Shown: positions 48,802 through 61,322 of the stretch, piece after piece
How the letters are laid out: every line of letters begins with the position of its first letter
How positions within the stretch are numbered: the stretch's first letter is position 1
Origin: Synaphobranchus kaupii
Taxonomy: Eukaryota; Chordata; Actinopteri; Anguilliformes; Synaphobranchidae
Length of the DNA: 64,000 nucleotides
Direction of reading: 5' to 3'
Assembly: GCA_029718625.1 (NCBI GenBank)
Contig: CM056380.1
Location: 16,534,512 to 16,598,511, forward strand
Position numbers and translations under genes: made by a program
Notes under the pieces: model-generated
The model's input: only the letters and a program-made list of their open reading frames with translations
What the model was told of the DNA's origin: nothing
Databases searched by the model: none

Positions 48802-49203
48802 CTGGCGTCGCGGTAGTACAGCGGTAAAAGCGCCGACTTTCAGTCGGTGCGGTTGTGCTCCGAGGATCGGAGTTCGCGCCCCGGTCCTGCCAGATCCGAG
48901 CATGGCCGGCGCCCTGTGGAAGCAGCAATTGGCGGCTGCTTCCGGGTGGGGGGAGGGGCTCGGAGAGAATCGCTGCGCATAGAACGGCCCTGGGCGAGCT
49001 GGAATCACGGTCAGGAACCCTAGGAGGAGTCGCGCCCTGAAGAGGACGTGGCGATCTCCGTCCTACTACCGGCTGACAGGGTTGTGCAGCGGTGATTCTC
49101 TAGCGGTTGCTACGGGGGGAATTGAATTAGAATAGGGGTTCAATTGGCTACCAAATTGGGAGAAAAACCGGGAAAATCTGAAATAAATAAAAAAGAAAAA
49201 AAA
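48802..49203 (+). mobile_element. Full-length 402-bp SINE with tRNA-like head
   Basis: Flanked by a perfect 15-bp target duplication, agaaaggggacatta (48787-48801 and 49204-49218). The head has an A-box-like gtagtacagcggtaaaag and a B-box-like ggagttcgcgcccc, spaced as in a tRNA gene. The body includes ctgtggaagcagcaattggc, cctgaagaggacgtggcg and ctctagcggttgct, and ends in an A-rich tail. It is not a functional tRNA gene, because the acceptor and anticodon arms do not fold cleanly and the transcript continues into the SINE body. The intact duplication indicates a comparatively recent insertion. Confidence 0.9.
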
Positions 49204-49218
49204 AGAAAGGGGACATTA

Positions 49219-50906
49219 TAAAAGCTTTCACTTCTATGTAGAAACAAGGATGTGTTTAAATTTCTGTGACTGCCAAGTCACAGGAGTAGTGAAAAATCTG
49301 AGATCAATCTCATGCGCACAAAGCAATGAATAATTACTATGTGTTTTATGTAAATTGCACAGTGCTGACATTGAGAGTGTGGAACAGGTACTGCACGTAC
49401 GAAAAACAAACACATACTGGAATGTTTTGACGGAAAAATGACCGGAGGGCACAGCTGTGCACTGCACTGTGTCCGACGGTTATACAACCCCCCCTCTACC
49501 CACCCCACTCCCGCCCCGTCAGGTTTACACACAGGATGTTGATCTCTTTACGGTGACTGAAGTGAGCTTACAAGGCTGAGAACATGACAGGGAGCATGGA
49601 AGCAGTTTACTGTAATTAAAAGAAGAACGAGACACTCAGATGCTGCGCAAACCAAGTGGTGTATCAATTACAGGTGACTGGTAGCAATTATGACACTGCA
49701 TCTGTTTATAAGCTCTTATTAGCAATACATTAATTTACACAGACAAGGTAATCAGCACTTATATACAGCATATACAGTACATGTATATGTAGGCTGTAGA
49801 TTTTGGGGCCTGTCGGGTGGCATATCCAGGTAAACGCAATGGTTCTTTGTGCAGTGCATGATGGTCCACAGTGCTGACTGTGGCTGCTGGGATTGGCCAT
49901 AATGATGCTCTGAGAAGGAAGGTTTCCTCCACCTCATTGGACAGGATTTGGCAGTCTGTCTACATCAGCTGTGTACTAAAAATCCAACTAAAAGTCTACA
50001 TATATATTAATACTGAATAAATTAATTGCTTATATATAGGCAATCCACAGACTGGAAATGTATATGCATATGTGTGTATGTATATATATATATATATATA
50101 TATACAAATGCACACCTCATCACTAGACTTTTGGAAAACAGATGTGTAGAATGTTATTAAGCGCCAACAGGCATTTGTTTTGGAAGTCCTTCCATTCTTC
50201 CAGGGTTGTATAATAACTCACACTGTGAATTCTGCCAAGAGCCGAATTCCTCCCTGTTGTACCTGACTCACTTGTATATGCTATTAATCATCCAGTTTGG
50301 ATCTCGTAAATCACAGAATACAAGACGGAATGCCAACCGGAAAGACCCAGTAACCGGGTAAATAACAGGTTTGGGTAAAGCCAGTCGTATAACGGCAGCT
50401 GTAATTGTAACCTGCTTAACTACGCTCAGTGTTGACCCTGAATAACCACAAACCGAACATGGAATCAGGCTCCACACTGAAAAACATACACAAACTCACA
50501 AACTATTACAGTCTTCAGCCGATATCCCGAGTGTTTCTAGCGCTGTGGCCGCTGCCGCCGCTGCCAAAGTGGAGGTGTTGAGTCATCACTACCACAAAAA
50601 GAAAGAGGGACACGGAAAAAAACGAGAACGCAAATGTGACCACCTGTCTTTTAATCCGCGATTGCAGCTGACGTTTTGGCTGAGGCAGACCCATTTCCGG
50701 GGGCTGGCGGCCTGTTAACAATTTACATTCTTTTCACTCTGCCCTTGGCTTCAGCCTCAGAGCTTCTCGAATAAAAATAAAATAAAGGAGCCTTTGTACA
50801 GCTTCAAACCCTGAAACTACGCCAGCAGTGCTGGGGGCATTTCCGACCATAGCATAAACAGGAGGAGATATTCTTCACACAGCTATCTACAGACTGGAAA
50901 AGAGCC
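49219..50906. other. Unique non-coding stretch, no gene seen
   Basis: Contains a (TA)n run at 50079-50103. No exon, RNA gene or element end was recognised. Confidence 0.45.
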
Positions 50907-51620
50907 TTCAGATCTATGACTGTCTGTGTCTGTATATCTCAGACTGTGTGTCTGTATATCTCAGACTGCCTGTGTCTGTATCTCTCAGACTGTGTGTCTG
51001 TATATCTCAGACTGCCTGTGTCTGTATCTCTCAGACTGTGTGTCTGTATATCTCAGACTGCCTGTGTCTGTATCTCTCAGACTGTGTGTCTGTATATCTC
51101 AGACTGCCAGTGTCTGTATCTCTCAGACTGTGTGTCTGTATATCTCAGACTGCCTGTGTCTGTATCTCATAATGTCTGTGTCTGTATATCTCAGACTGTC
51201 TCTGTCTATCTCTGACTGTATGTGTCTGTATATCTCAGACTGTCTCTGTATACCTCTGACTGTGTCTGTACATCTCAGATTGTCTGTGTTTGTATACCCC
51301 TGACTGTCTGTGTATGTATATCTCTGACTGTCTGTGTATGTATATCTCCGATTGTCTGTGTCTGTATATCTCAGACTGTCTGTATATCACAGACTGTCTG
51401 TGTCTGTATCTCTCAGACTGTCTGTGTCTGTATATCTCAGACTGTCACTGTCCATCTCACACTGTCTCTGTCTGAATATTTCTGACTGTGTCTATCTCTC
51501 AGACTGTCTGTGTCTGTATCTCTGACTGTCTCTGTCCATCTCACACTGTCTCTGTCTGTATATCTCCGACTGTCTGTGCCTGTATACCTCAGACTACCTA
51601 TGCCTGTTTGTTTCAGGCTG
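50907..51620 (+). repeat. Minisatellite of tctgtatatctcagactg units
   Basis: Many copies of a 22-24 bp unit, ctgtgtctgtatatctcaga and variants (tctctcagactg, tctctgactg). The left part is a regular 46-bp dimer and the right part is more degenerate. Cys/Leu/Ser-rich frames are artefacts. Confidence 0.93.
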
Positions 51621-52129
51621 TCTGTGCTAACCAGGGTCTATGGCAGGTCTTGGTATGATGTTAAAAGTGCCGTCTTGTTTATGTTGTTTCTGTGTGTGCG
51701 TGTATGTGTGTGTGTGTATGTGTGTGGGGGGAACACACCCTGTCTGCTGTGCACTCTGGCAACTATGCACACAATTAAAAACCACAAGCCACAGTAATGG
51801 AACTGTAGGTGGCACTTTTATACCTTAGAAATGCCCAGAAAATCCACTGGAAAGGCTAGCTAAAGATAGCATGTTGACATAATTAGAGCCACTCAGGTTC
51901 TGTTTTTAAAGGGGATAGATTCAAGAATGTGTGTATTTGTTGTTTTTAACACATTTATCATATATTTGGCACATATAAAATGATTATGGTATGTACAAAT
52001 GCTTAAACATTTACTTAACCATTTTTGAAAGCTACCCTGGTTGAAAATATATCCTTTGGCAAATCAGAATTTTATAGTCCATCCAGTTAAACCCATTCCT
52101 AGTTTTTAAATTGTATAGGCTTAATTTAA

Positions 52130-52580
52130 TATTTGTTATCACATGTTTAATATTTGCTAATGTATGTGTAATGCTTGGTAATGCATGTCTCATATGTAGT
52201 AATGCATATCTAATACTCGGTAAAGCATGTTTAATGATTCGTAATGCCTGTCTAATATTTGTTGATGCATGTGTAATACTTGGTAATGCATGTTTAGTGC
52301 TTGGTAATGCTTGGTAAAGCATCTTTAATGCTTAGTAATGCATGTTTAATATTTGGAAATGCATGTTTAATATTTGGTAAATCATGTTTAATGCTTGGAA
52401 ATGCATGTTTAATATTTGGTAAATCATGTTTAATGCTTGGAAATGCATGTTTAATATTTGGTAAATCATGTTTAATGCTTGGTAATGCACGTTTAATATT
52501 TGGTAAAGCATGTTTAATGCTTGGTAATATATGTCTAATATTTGGTACTGCATGTTTAATATTAATGCTTGGTAATGCAT
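52130..52580 (+). repeat. 21-bp / 42-bp AT-rich minisatellite
   Basis: Units of catgtttaatatttggtaaa alternate with catgtttaatgcttggaaat. The right half is a regular 42-bp dimer; the left half is diverged. Frames through it are artefacts. Confidence 0.92.
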
Positions 52581-52984
52581 GCTCAGTTGTTTAAGTCCTA
52601 TATCTCATAAAATGCTCTGCAGCCCATACATCCCTGCTCTCCCTCAACCAATTTCCACTAATGTGCTGCTGACCTGGGTCACATCATGTCACTCAAAAGC
52701 CCGGGTGGAAATGGAAGAGACTCAGAGGGTGAGCTGGATTGGTTATAAAAACAAACTAAAATAACACACTCCAAAGGCACTGCACATGGGTGCTCTGACA
52801 GGGGTGGTGCACTGTGACACTGTTCCTTATTGTGTGTAAGAGGTCAGCATCCAACAGATAATATGTTTGCTTAAATAAGTCTATCCAACCTCTCCTTTAT
52901 TTTAAGTGCAGAGTCTATGAATTGCACTTTTGGATACAGAGAAGTGAGACGAGGTCCCTGAATCACTGCTGTAAATATCCTGTT

Positions 52985-53515
52985 TAATTATAATAAAAAT
53001 AAAATAATAATAATAATAATAATTTTTATTTATGTAGCAGGATTCTTACAGCAGAGAATCAGGGACTATACGTGAATACCACAGCAGTACCAGATCCCTT
53101 ATAGGGATCCCTTACTCCTCTCCTCTCACCTAGCCCTGAACCCTACCCCAGAACCCTACCCCAGCCGGGCCCATTCCCACAGGTAAGAGGACTAGGGCCT
53201 CTCTGGGACCCCCAAACGGCCAGTCTGTACTCTGTGACCCCCCTGATTACCGCAAGCTGTGTGATTCAGCACCAGCCAGCTGAGATTTATCCATCTCTGC
53301 CACCACGGTGTCCCGCTGCTAACGGCAGGCACACAACATTCCCTAATTATTTCCAAAAACAGTCACGTCTCCGTAATTCTGTCTGAGTGCAGTTAGCAAT
53401 GAGTGGAGCAGAACAGGATGGAGTCCAGCAGCCCCACACACTCACATACATGCACACACACACAGATACACGCACACATACGGACACACGCACACACACA
53501 CACACACACACACTG
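52985..53515. other. Simple repeats and non-coding DNA
   Basis: An (AAT)n run at about 52998-53022 and CA-rich repeats at 53443-53512. No gene is seen from 52600 to 53917. Confidence 0.6.
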
Positions 53516-53917
53516 AGTGTTTATTTCAGGTCCTCAGACACTGCAGACCATGATTAATTTGTGTCAATGAAAGTTTTTTTCCAGTACATGGAGAAGACAA
53601 TCACATCAGTGATTGGCAAAAATTCACTGAAATGTAATCTCTTACTAAATACAAATTACCTCCCAAATGATCAATACAATAACTTATACACAAAATCTAT
53701 GAATTACAATTGAAATTGATGAGGTAAAGGTTGTTTTGCAGGTGCCACATAGGTACAAATAAAGTGAGCAGCATGTATTACACATTAAAAACATACAGTA
53801 CCTACATGCAAATACAGTTTCAAAATACATGTATTTAAAATAATGTCCATCCCTGAATAACAACACATTCTGTGCAAGAAGGACTAAAACTCTATCTCCA
53901 AAGGAAACTATTAATTA

Positions 53918-54452
53918 GGGGACCAAGCACCGCAGGTGCTGGAACGCCGTTGTTTTAGTTCCGATTCTTTTAAAAAAAATTTGTTCTTCTGCCCATTGAC
54001 CTCAAATAACTTTTAGCTGGTATGTCCAAGGCTTTCCAAATTTAGAAAGCTTGTTTGGATGGCTCAACTCCTGGATACTTTGAAATATGGCGCAAATTGG
54101 ACACCTGCTGGCACTCCAGTGCACATCACAAAATTTTGAACTGCATCCTTGCCCTGGAGGCGAGGTCCCACTCCTCACGAGGAACTAATCTGCCTCAAAC
54201 TTGTTGAAGAGTGTGCCGGGGTAAATTTTCCACCATATTCAAATAGAAAAAAAAAACACTTAAAATGCTTCTCTGACAAAAATTGACAAATTCACACAAC
54301 ATTTGGCATGGTGCATCTATGGACCTACTTTTATAAAGGTGCTGATTTTCTCATGGTTTGGTCAAGGAATGGACAAATGACAAGCCAATGAAATTTTAAA
54401 AAATTACAATTCAATTGTGTTTTCAAATTGGTACTTGTGGTGCTTGGCCCAT
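53918..54452. mobile_element. Fish dispersed repeat with gggaccaagcacc / gtgcttggccc ends
   Basis: Starts aggggaccaagcaccgcagg and ends gtggtgcttggcccat, giving short inverted ends. The sequence ttctgcccattgacc inside is typical of a repeat widespread in fish. Class uncertain; no coding frame. Confidence 0.5.
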
Positions 54453-54822
54453 GTGAATCATTGCCTGCAGCTATATTTCTGATTATTTATTTTAATGACT
54501 ATGATTTTGCAACCCCCTGTTTCAATTCTCAAGTGTATGGCTTCAACTCTCAAAAATTGTTTATGTGCTTTAAAATATTGTACAAGCAAACATGCAAGGC
54601 CTTATTCAACACAACAGTCAGGGTAGCCATTAAAACATACACTTTTAGACATTTTAACTTTTATAAAGCCATTGCATCTCACTGGCCGCTCAAAGGAAAT
54701 GCGTCTATGGTGACTCATCGCTCCTAATTCCTAAACTGAACACATGATTATCCCTGTGGGAAATCAATGATATTGCTGCCTCGCAATGCTTTTCTAGTGG
54801 AGAATGGAGATATAATCACCTA

Positions 54823-54952
54823 GGACCTGTTCCAGAAAGCAGGGTTACTGAGTTAGCTGGATAACTGCAAGTAAAACCTGGAGCAGCTCCATGTTCTATA
54901 TTTGTGAGGCTTCCAGGTTTTACTCAGTGCAGTTATCCAGTGAACTGGCCCC
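54823..54952. mobile_element. Small foldback MITE
   Basis: gttagctggataactgcaag and taaaacctgga on the left pair with ccaggttttactcag and cagttatccagtgaac on the right around a short centre. No target duplication assigned. Confidence 0.6.
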
Positions 54953-55876
54953 AGATGATTAAATTCTAAGTTCAATGAATTAGCTAATCAGCTTCTGGCA
55001 AACAACAGCACATTTTATGCTTCTTACCCTAGCCTGTTTTCATACGGTGTCTCAAAGCAGGAGTGCTGATCTAGGATCAGTTTTCCCTTGCCCATATCCT
55101 AGCCTTACACATTATGAGCCAAAAAGCAAAACGGACCCAACACTGAGACACTTTACGAATATGAGCCCTGAAGCATCAGAGTGATGAGACCAGCAAAATA
55201 AGTGTCACGTTGAGCCCGGAGTATGAACGTAACCGGTGTTTCTCAGAGAACAAAACAATCGTCTGGCTTGTAAAGCCTTTTTGTAAGGAAATGTGCTGTC
55301 TTTCATCAGTGTATTAGAAATTTATATGCGCAGAAATCGCAAAGCCCAGCAGACAGCACGGCCTCGGGTGGGACCTGTGTTTTGGCTTTGTACTCAGTCA
55401 GGTCCTGGCCTCGCAGCTCACATGGAGAAATTGGGACTGAATAGAAAGCTCTGCGCTCCTACATGATTTAAAGCTAAATAAACCCTAGTTTAAAGGGAAA
55501 CTACAGCCAAAAGTTATTATTTAATAATGCTGTTCCTCGCCCTAACAATAATTTATCCATCTAATTTCTAATGTGTGGCATATAATACTTTGGCCCACAG
55601 CAAAGAAAATATACAGAGCCCCTCCTCCAAACAATGATGTCACCTGGGTATAACTCCTCCCCTTTCTCCTCATTGTGATTGCTACTTCAGAAATACAGAG
55701 AAAACATTATATTTGTCCCCATTACACGGTATTCTCCATAAGACACCTTCATTCACTGCAGTAGTAAGAAGAGGAGGAGTTATATCCTCATGACATCACA
55801 GAAGAAAGTGTTCTATGAATGTATCAAACTCAGGAATGGAAAAAAATAGAGAAACAAGGTCTCTTCCAGCCTCAAT

Positions 55877-55930
55877 TACATTACATTCATTTAGCAGATG
55901 CTTTTATCTAAAGCGACGTACAATAAACAT
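55877..55930 (-). mobile_element. SINE tail fragment
   Basis: attacattcatttagcagat followed by gcttttatctaaagcgacgt is the common fish SINE 3' motif, here in reverse orientation. The rest of the element is missing. Confidence 0.6.
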
Positions 55931-56118
55931 TGTAGCCTTACTTTCTTTAGGTCCATGTCAGAGATCGAGCATCTGGAATGTAGACTACTTCCTCTGCCAA
56001 TAGTATGCGTGTTGTGTGACGCCAAGCAAATGTGCACTTGTGCTTGGAGGAGGTCTCCCGGTGTTTTTGACTGTCAGTAGTTAGGCTCTTCTTATGGTTT
56101 TGTCTCGTTATTGTGTTG

Positions 56119-56302
56119 ACCAGAGGTGTAAAATCCCAGTAAAGTCCTCCCCAGTATTTTGTTCCAATCACCTGGATTTGATAATTAGTACAATTCTTGA
56201 GCCAGGAGGTAGACCTAATTAGTGAAATCAGCTGACTGAGTTCATGGGTGGAAGAAACACATGGCAGGACTTTTACTTTCTAACCCCTGGATTTTACACC
56301 TC
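56119..56302. mobile_element. 184-bp hAT-like MITE
   Basis: Ends ccagaggtgtaaaatcccag and ctggattttacacctcc are inverted, and the inside partly folds back (agtcctcc / caggactt). CAGAGGTGTAAA is a hAT-type end. No 8-bp duplication seen. Confidence 0.55.
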
Positions 56303-56603
56303 CTACATTTGCAAAATTTCCAGGGAAACTGACAATAAAGGTTCCACATACAGTAATTAAAAGAGCCCATCAAAAGGCGTCGCAGTGAAAACTCTAGCAA
56401 AGAGCATTTAAAAAAAAAAACTGCTGTAAAAGGGTGAGAGTGAAAATAGATTTAAGACCAGGGTCTGGCCGCCTTGGTGTGCGTTTCTGGGCTCTTACGG
56501 GTTGAGAAACAGCCAAGCAGTAGCCTGGCTGTGCAGATGTTAAACCCGCGCCAGTCGCCACGGATCACTGGGTCTCAAGCTACAACAACAGCTGAGCAGA
56601 GAT

Positions 56604-56835
56604 GCATTACATTACACTAGTGCTATTTAGCAGATGATCGTGTCCAGAGTGACTTACACAACTTTTAGCATTGTGTCCATTCATACAACTGGACATGTAT
56701 TAAAGCAGTTCAGTTTAAGAACTTTGTTCAAGGGTACAACGGCAGTGTCCTACCTGGGGAATTGAACTGCAGCCTTTGGGTTATAAGCCAAAAACCAACT
56801 AAGTTCCCAAACTGTTGCACTACATTGCCGGCCAA
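56604..56835 (-). mobile_element. tRNA-derived SINE, nearly complete (minus strand)
   Basis: On the minus strand the order is: tRNA-like head (ggcttataacccaaagg), B-box-like cagttcaattcccc, acactgccgttgtaccctt, gaactgctttaatacatgtc, and tail catctgctaaatagc ending gtaatgtaatgc. This is the most complete copy of the SINE family that gave rise to the 49-bp satellite, and it fixes the order head, body, tail. Confidence 0.8.
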
Positions 56836-58198
56836 TTCCCACATTCCTAACTGCTATCTACTGTAGATGGAAGCAAAATGTCAGTCCGTGCTTGTTGTAG
56901 CCATACTCAGAAAAGTCTGGGAAGTGTATTTTTCATGTAAAATCACATGCGCCTCTGAAACATAACTGGAGCTTTCTGACTGCACTGAAATTAGGTTTCA
57001 GCGCATCTCACGTACACTGGGACTGTGGTCTCTGAAAAAGGAATCCCTAAACTATTCTGCTTTTCCCATTATCGAATAGAGTTTGTGTTTTCCTGGCAGG
57101 ATCAGTGCAGCTGATGCTCTCGGCATGGGCTTATGCACCAGCCGCTTTGTAAATACCGGCCAGACGGACGCACGGACGCCCGGCTATCCAAATGCAGGAA
57201 TGGGAACGACAACCAGACCGGTCAAAGTAAGGGTGAACAAATCTGTTTTAAACACTGAAGAATATTCACACGAGCTCTGTGCCCCTGCTGCTGTTTTTCT
57301 AACGGGAGCAGAGAGGGCTTTGGGCTCTTGCCGGGAGCCACAACTCCATTCTCTTGTGTCATTGCCATGGGGCAAATATTTATTTTATTTTGAAATGCTT
57401 TTCTTCTTTTTTTCCCCCCCAGTTTTGGAATTGGCGATCACATTTATCACATTTTACTGCCACACCCTCTGCTTTATCGATTCAGGATAGTGCGGGCGAG
57501 CTTGTGCTCTTCTCCGAAGCTTGCCACGCCAAATCGGCCCTTCTTATTATGGGGTGCCATTTGTAAAATGCTGCACATTTTGCGATCCTGCTCAGTTTTT
57601 GTGCATTTTAAAAAATGCACAATTTTTTCCCTTTTTATATACAGCGAGCACCATAATTCATTGGACAGTGAGACATTTTCTGTTATTTTGGTTCTGTACT
57701 CTAGCACTTTGAGTTTGAAAGGATACAATGACAATGAGGTTGAAGTGCAGACAGCTTTAATTTGAGGGTATTTTCATCAATATTGGATGAACTGTTTAGA
57801 AATTATCGAACCTACATAGTCCCCCCCATTTTCAAAAAATATTGGACAGTTTAACATAATGTAGAATAAAGTAATCATTTTCAATATTTGGTTGCATATC
57901 CTTTGCACGCCATGACTTTCTGATGTCTGTGACCCAACAATATCAAAAGACTCTGGATATCTTATTTTTTGGTACTCCTACAAGCGATACTATAACCTCT
58001 CTGCATTTGAATGAATCTCTATGGGAATTGAGGGGTGGGACTAGATTTAGCTGTACATTATGCTGGAACAGTATGGAATACATGGTTGGCTAACTGGCTC
58101 TAAGTCATCAAGGGTCTGACGTATCAAACAAGCCTTAAACCATCACTCTGCTGCCAGATATGCAGTAGATATGGATGGATAACTTGAAGGGCTCTATT

Positions 58199-59170
58199 TT
58201 CAAACCGGCGCAAACCAGCGCAAGGGGACGGTATAGTCAAACGCAAGCTTGTTGACAGCATCAACGTCTTAAAACTGGCGCTGTGGCGTTTCTCAGCAAT
58301 ACCGCTAGGATCAACAAATTCTCAACATAACATCCTTTCGCTTGCGCTGCAGTGGGATGGGTGGCGCTGTCTGGGGTGTGTTCTAAAATACTTTCGGCTC
58401 AGTGACAATTTGAACCAACGAAAACCCATTGCGTTATGATCAGCTGGAACCACCTCTTAGCGGCAACGCAATAGACTCTGGCAATTTGGCAACTTATTAG
58501 TCATGTAGTTCTATGTAGTGTCTATAGGTGATGCCAACATTACACTTCCATTTAATGAACAAATAGCCTAGAATTATTATTAATTAATTAATTTTAATTT
58601 AAACTACTAGAATAAAACAGGACAGCTTACAAGAAACTTGCGATCATGTAGGCCAATAGCCTATAATATATAAATTACACATTGACACAGTTGAATCATA
58701 AGCCTACCATTTGAATCATAATTATGCCTACATCACCTAATGTAGGCTAATTAATGCATTCGCCACCTCCAGTGCCTTCCGAACTTCTGGGAGACGAGGT
58801 GGTGTGGATTGTGATCCATAAATTACGACAGTCCTAGCCTGTACTTCTGTTGCAAGTATGTCTGATTCCTGTGCGGAAAATCGCTCTTGTCGTTGACGGT
58901 CCAGTGCGTTTGGGTTGCTCATTATGAAATTGCATGGAGCGATTGCGTTCCAACTGGCTTTTTTTAAAGCATGAGAACAACAATTTGATTGGCTACCATA
59001 GAGACACACCTTGGACATTTAAACCCAGCTTTTTAGCAATACCGCCATCAGATGCGCCAAGATTGGCGTCATGAAATTACCTAATTTCTCGCCGACACGC
59101 CCTCAGAGCGATACCGCCAAGCGCTTACTCTTGTGTTCACCATTGCATTTGGTTTATTAAAATAGAGCCC
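58199..59170. mobile_element. 972-bp PIF/Harbinger-like non-autonomous element
   Basis: Begins gggctctattttcaaaccgg and ends aaaatagagccc; the outer 12 bp are perfect inverted repeats. GAA lies on both sides (58196-58198 and 59171-59173), a 3-bp target duplication. Both ends carry further ggcgc-type motifs. It keeps one accessory-type reading frame on the minus strand but no transposase. Its ends are related to, but distinct from, those of the element at 33761-35752. Confidence 0.83.
58737..59018 (-). pseudogene. Myb/SANT-like accessory protein fragment of a Harbinger element
   Basis: A 93-codon frame on the minus strand contains RQERFSAQESDILATEVQAR and YGSQSTPPRLPEVRKALEVA. The pattern RFS..E...L..EV followed by a basic stretch and KA.E.....N resembles the trihelix-like Myb domain of the second protein encoded by Harbinger elements, which helps transposase reach the nucleus and bind ends. 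The frame is short and stops early, so it is probably a remnant exon. The match is judged by eye. Confidence 0.45.
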
Positions 59171-59532
59171 GAAGGGTTTCTTCTCCTGACTTATTTTTCC
59201 ATAGAGTTCAATAGGGAAATTTGTCGGGAGAAACAACCTTTGAAGTGATCCATCCATATCTACTGCATATCTGGCAGCAGAGTGATGGTTTGCGGCTAGT
59301 TTGATACCTCAGACCCTTGATGACTTACCGCCATTTCCCCAACCATGTATTCCATACTGTTCCAGCATAATTTACAGCTAAATCTAGTCCCACCCCCCAA
59401 TTCCCATAGAGATCCATTCAAATGCAGAGAAGTTATTGTATCGCTTGTAAGAGTTCCAGAACATAAGATATCAAGAGTATTTTGATATTGTTGGGTCACA
59501 AACATCAGGGAGTCATGGCATGCAAAGGATAT

Positions 59533-59763
59533 AGAATAGAAATAAATAGAATAGAATAACTTTTATTTTCCCGTTAGGGAACTTCAGTTGTAGCCACCAG
59601 CAACAACAAAAAAGACACACAAACAAACATATCAAATAAAGACATTCAATAGAATCATTGCATTCATCAAACTAATTAAGTGAATTAAAGTGGAATAGCC
59701 TACAGCCAAACATCATGATTAAAAATACCCCCCGCTGTCCCAAGATGTCCAGTGTTAAATGTG
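59533..59763 (-). mobile_element. LINE 3' tail inserted in the right arm
   Basis: The two arms of the host foldback align up to gcaaaggatat and resume at accaaatatt; this segment is extra in the right arm only. It opens with agaatagaataacttttatt, like reversed fish LINE 3' ends that finish in gaata repeats. No coding sequence remains. Confidence 0.6.
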
Positions 59764-60034
59764 ACCAAATATTAAAAATGATTACTTTATTCTACATTAT
59801 GTTAAACTGTCCAATATTTTTGATGCCCGAAAATGGGGGGGGGGACTAAGTGCAAAAGGTTCTATAATTTCTCAACGGTTCATCTGATATGGATGGAAAT
59901 ACCCTCAAATTAAAGCTGACAGTCTGCACTTCAACCTCACTGTCATTGCATCCTTTCAACCCCAAAGTGCTAGAGTACAGAACCAAAATAATAGAAAATG
60001 TGTCACTGCCCAATGAATTATGGTGCTCACAGTA

Positions 60035-61254
60035 GCTGTGCAGAGACACCAATTCCCATGTGTGGTCTTCAGCTATAGCCAGAAAATCCATTAATATTCA
60101 GGACCAACGTGTACGTAGCCTATATGTGTACATATGTATACGCAGTGACTGCTGTGGAGCTTCATTGAAAAATGAGCACTCATTCACTGTGCTGTGAGCA
60201 CAGGCGTTTTCAGGACCACCAATCTATAGCATTGCTCTGTCGGGATGCTCTGTACTCCAGCTGAGCTCCAGCTGGTCCCTCAAACCCCTCCCCTCCAGCC
60301 CTCCCTCTCTCCTGCTATAGAAGGCCCTGCAGTGCATTTAGCCATAGTTATCACATCAGAAAAGAAAAAGTTGACAGTTGTTGTCTCTTTGCAGTCTGGC
60401 TCAGCAGCCAGGTCAGAGGGAGGGCTGGTGGGACCTTATTATTCTGAGTTCAGACAGTCAGCATGGAATACTGTTCCTGTCACAGCCAATCACAAATCTG
60501 GGTACCCAGCGTCATTAAAAATGCTTTATCCTTTCAAATTAGGCTGTCAAAGTGCAAGATTACACCTGAAGGAAGGCGAAAATAAAATCCTGTGTGCAGT
60601 AGGGGGCACTTTAATACACTGTGATATTTAATTTGCCATGAAAAAACTGTCGGTTTGATATGACTGCATGGTTTTGATGAAAAAGCTGTAAGGGAGAGGG
60701 AGGGAGGATGCCTGTGCATTTTCACATGCTGGGGTCTGGGGAACAGTCAAGCGTGTGGGGCTTGGGTCCGCCACAGGGGCTGAGGGAATGGAACGGTTAG
60801 ATCCGAGCGATAAACTGGTCCACAAGGAGGTGGGCACTGACCCCTGGTGGCCACAACAAGTACTGCAGGTCTTCTTTTAACTCTAAATCATTTTGACGTT
60901 TTCCTCAAGGGATTTAACATTTTACAAATCCACCTGGCATTGTAGAATTATAGGGAGCTTTATTTAAAATGTAGGCCTCCTCAGACCCTATCATCACAGT
61001 ATAAATGATTGGTTGGAAAGCTACAGCAGGTACTTTTTCCCAAGCAGTTTTTCTGAAATTGAGAGAAACTGCAGAGACTAGCAGAAATATATCAAAGAAG
61101 AGAGAAAGTGTGTGTGTGTGAGTGAGAGAGATAGTGAGTATGTGTTTTTTTTATTTATTATTTATGTATTTTTTGTATAAATATATATTATATACTGTAA
61201 TGCTTTGGCAACAAAGGTTGATTCCATTCATGCCAATAGAGCCATTTGAATTTG
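60035..61254. other. Non-coding stretch upstream of NCKAP1L
   Basis: No second gene or exon is recognised. A pyrimidine-rich block (60279-60316) and an AT-rich segment (61149-61200) are the only notable features. Confidence 0.45.
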
Positions 61255-61322
61255 ACAGAGACAGAGTGAGAGACAAAGAGACAGAGTCAGAGAAGGGAGA
61301 GAGAGAGCGAGAGAGAGAGCGA
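61255..61322. repeat. GA-rich low-complexity tract
   Basis: Runs of gagacagag and gagagag, about 280 bp upstream of the start codon of NCKAP1L. Confidence 0.85.

Larger units (their letters stand above)
57642..60032. mobile_element. TA-flanked foldback element with two insertions
   Basis: The outer ends cagcgagcaccataattc and gaattatggtgctcacag are inverted repeats flanked by TA (57640-57641 and 60033-60034), pointing to Tc1/mariner-type mobility. The arms stay inverted copies for about 550 bp; for example ctgctgccagatatgcagta at 58149 pairs with tactgcatatctggcagcag at about 59260. A 972-bp element (58199-59170) sits near the loop, and a 231-bp segment (59533-59763) interrupts the right arm. 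Without the inserts it would be about 1.19 kb. No coding frame belongs to it. Confidence 0.82.

Noticed and set aside
48802..48890. tRNA gene
   Set aside because: The A- and B-box motifs belong to a 402-bp SINE with target duplications and an A-rich tail; the head does not form a clean cloverleaf.
57083..57490. 135-codon open frame upstream of the TA foldback
   Set aside because: No recognisable domain; it includes a low-complexity Phe run from poly-T and shows no supporting splice sites or neighbouring exons.
57599..57620. Inverted repeat tgtgcatttt / aaaatgcaca
   Set aside because: A short chance-like palindrome in AT-rich DNA, outside the TA foldback and without a second copy.
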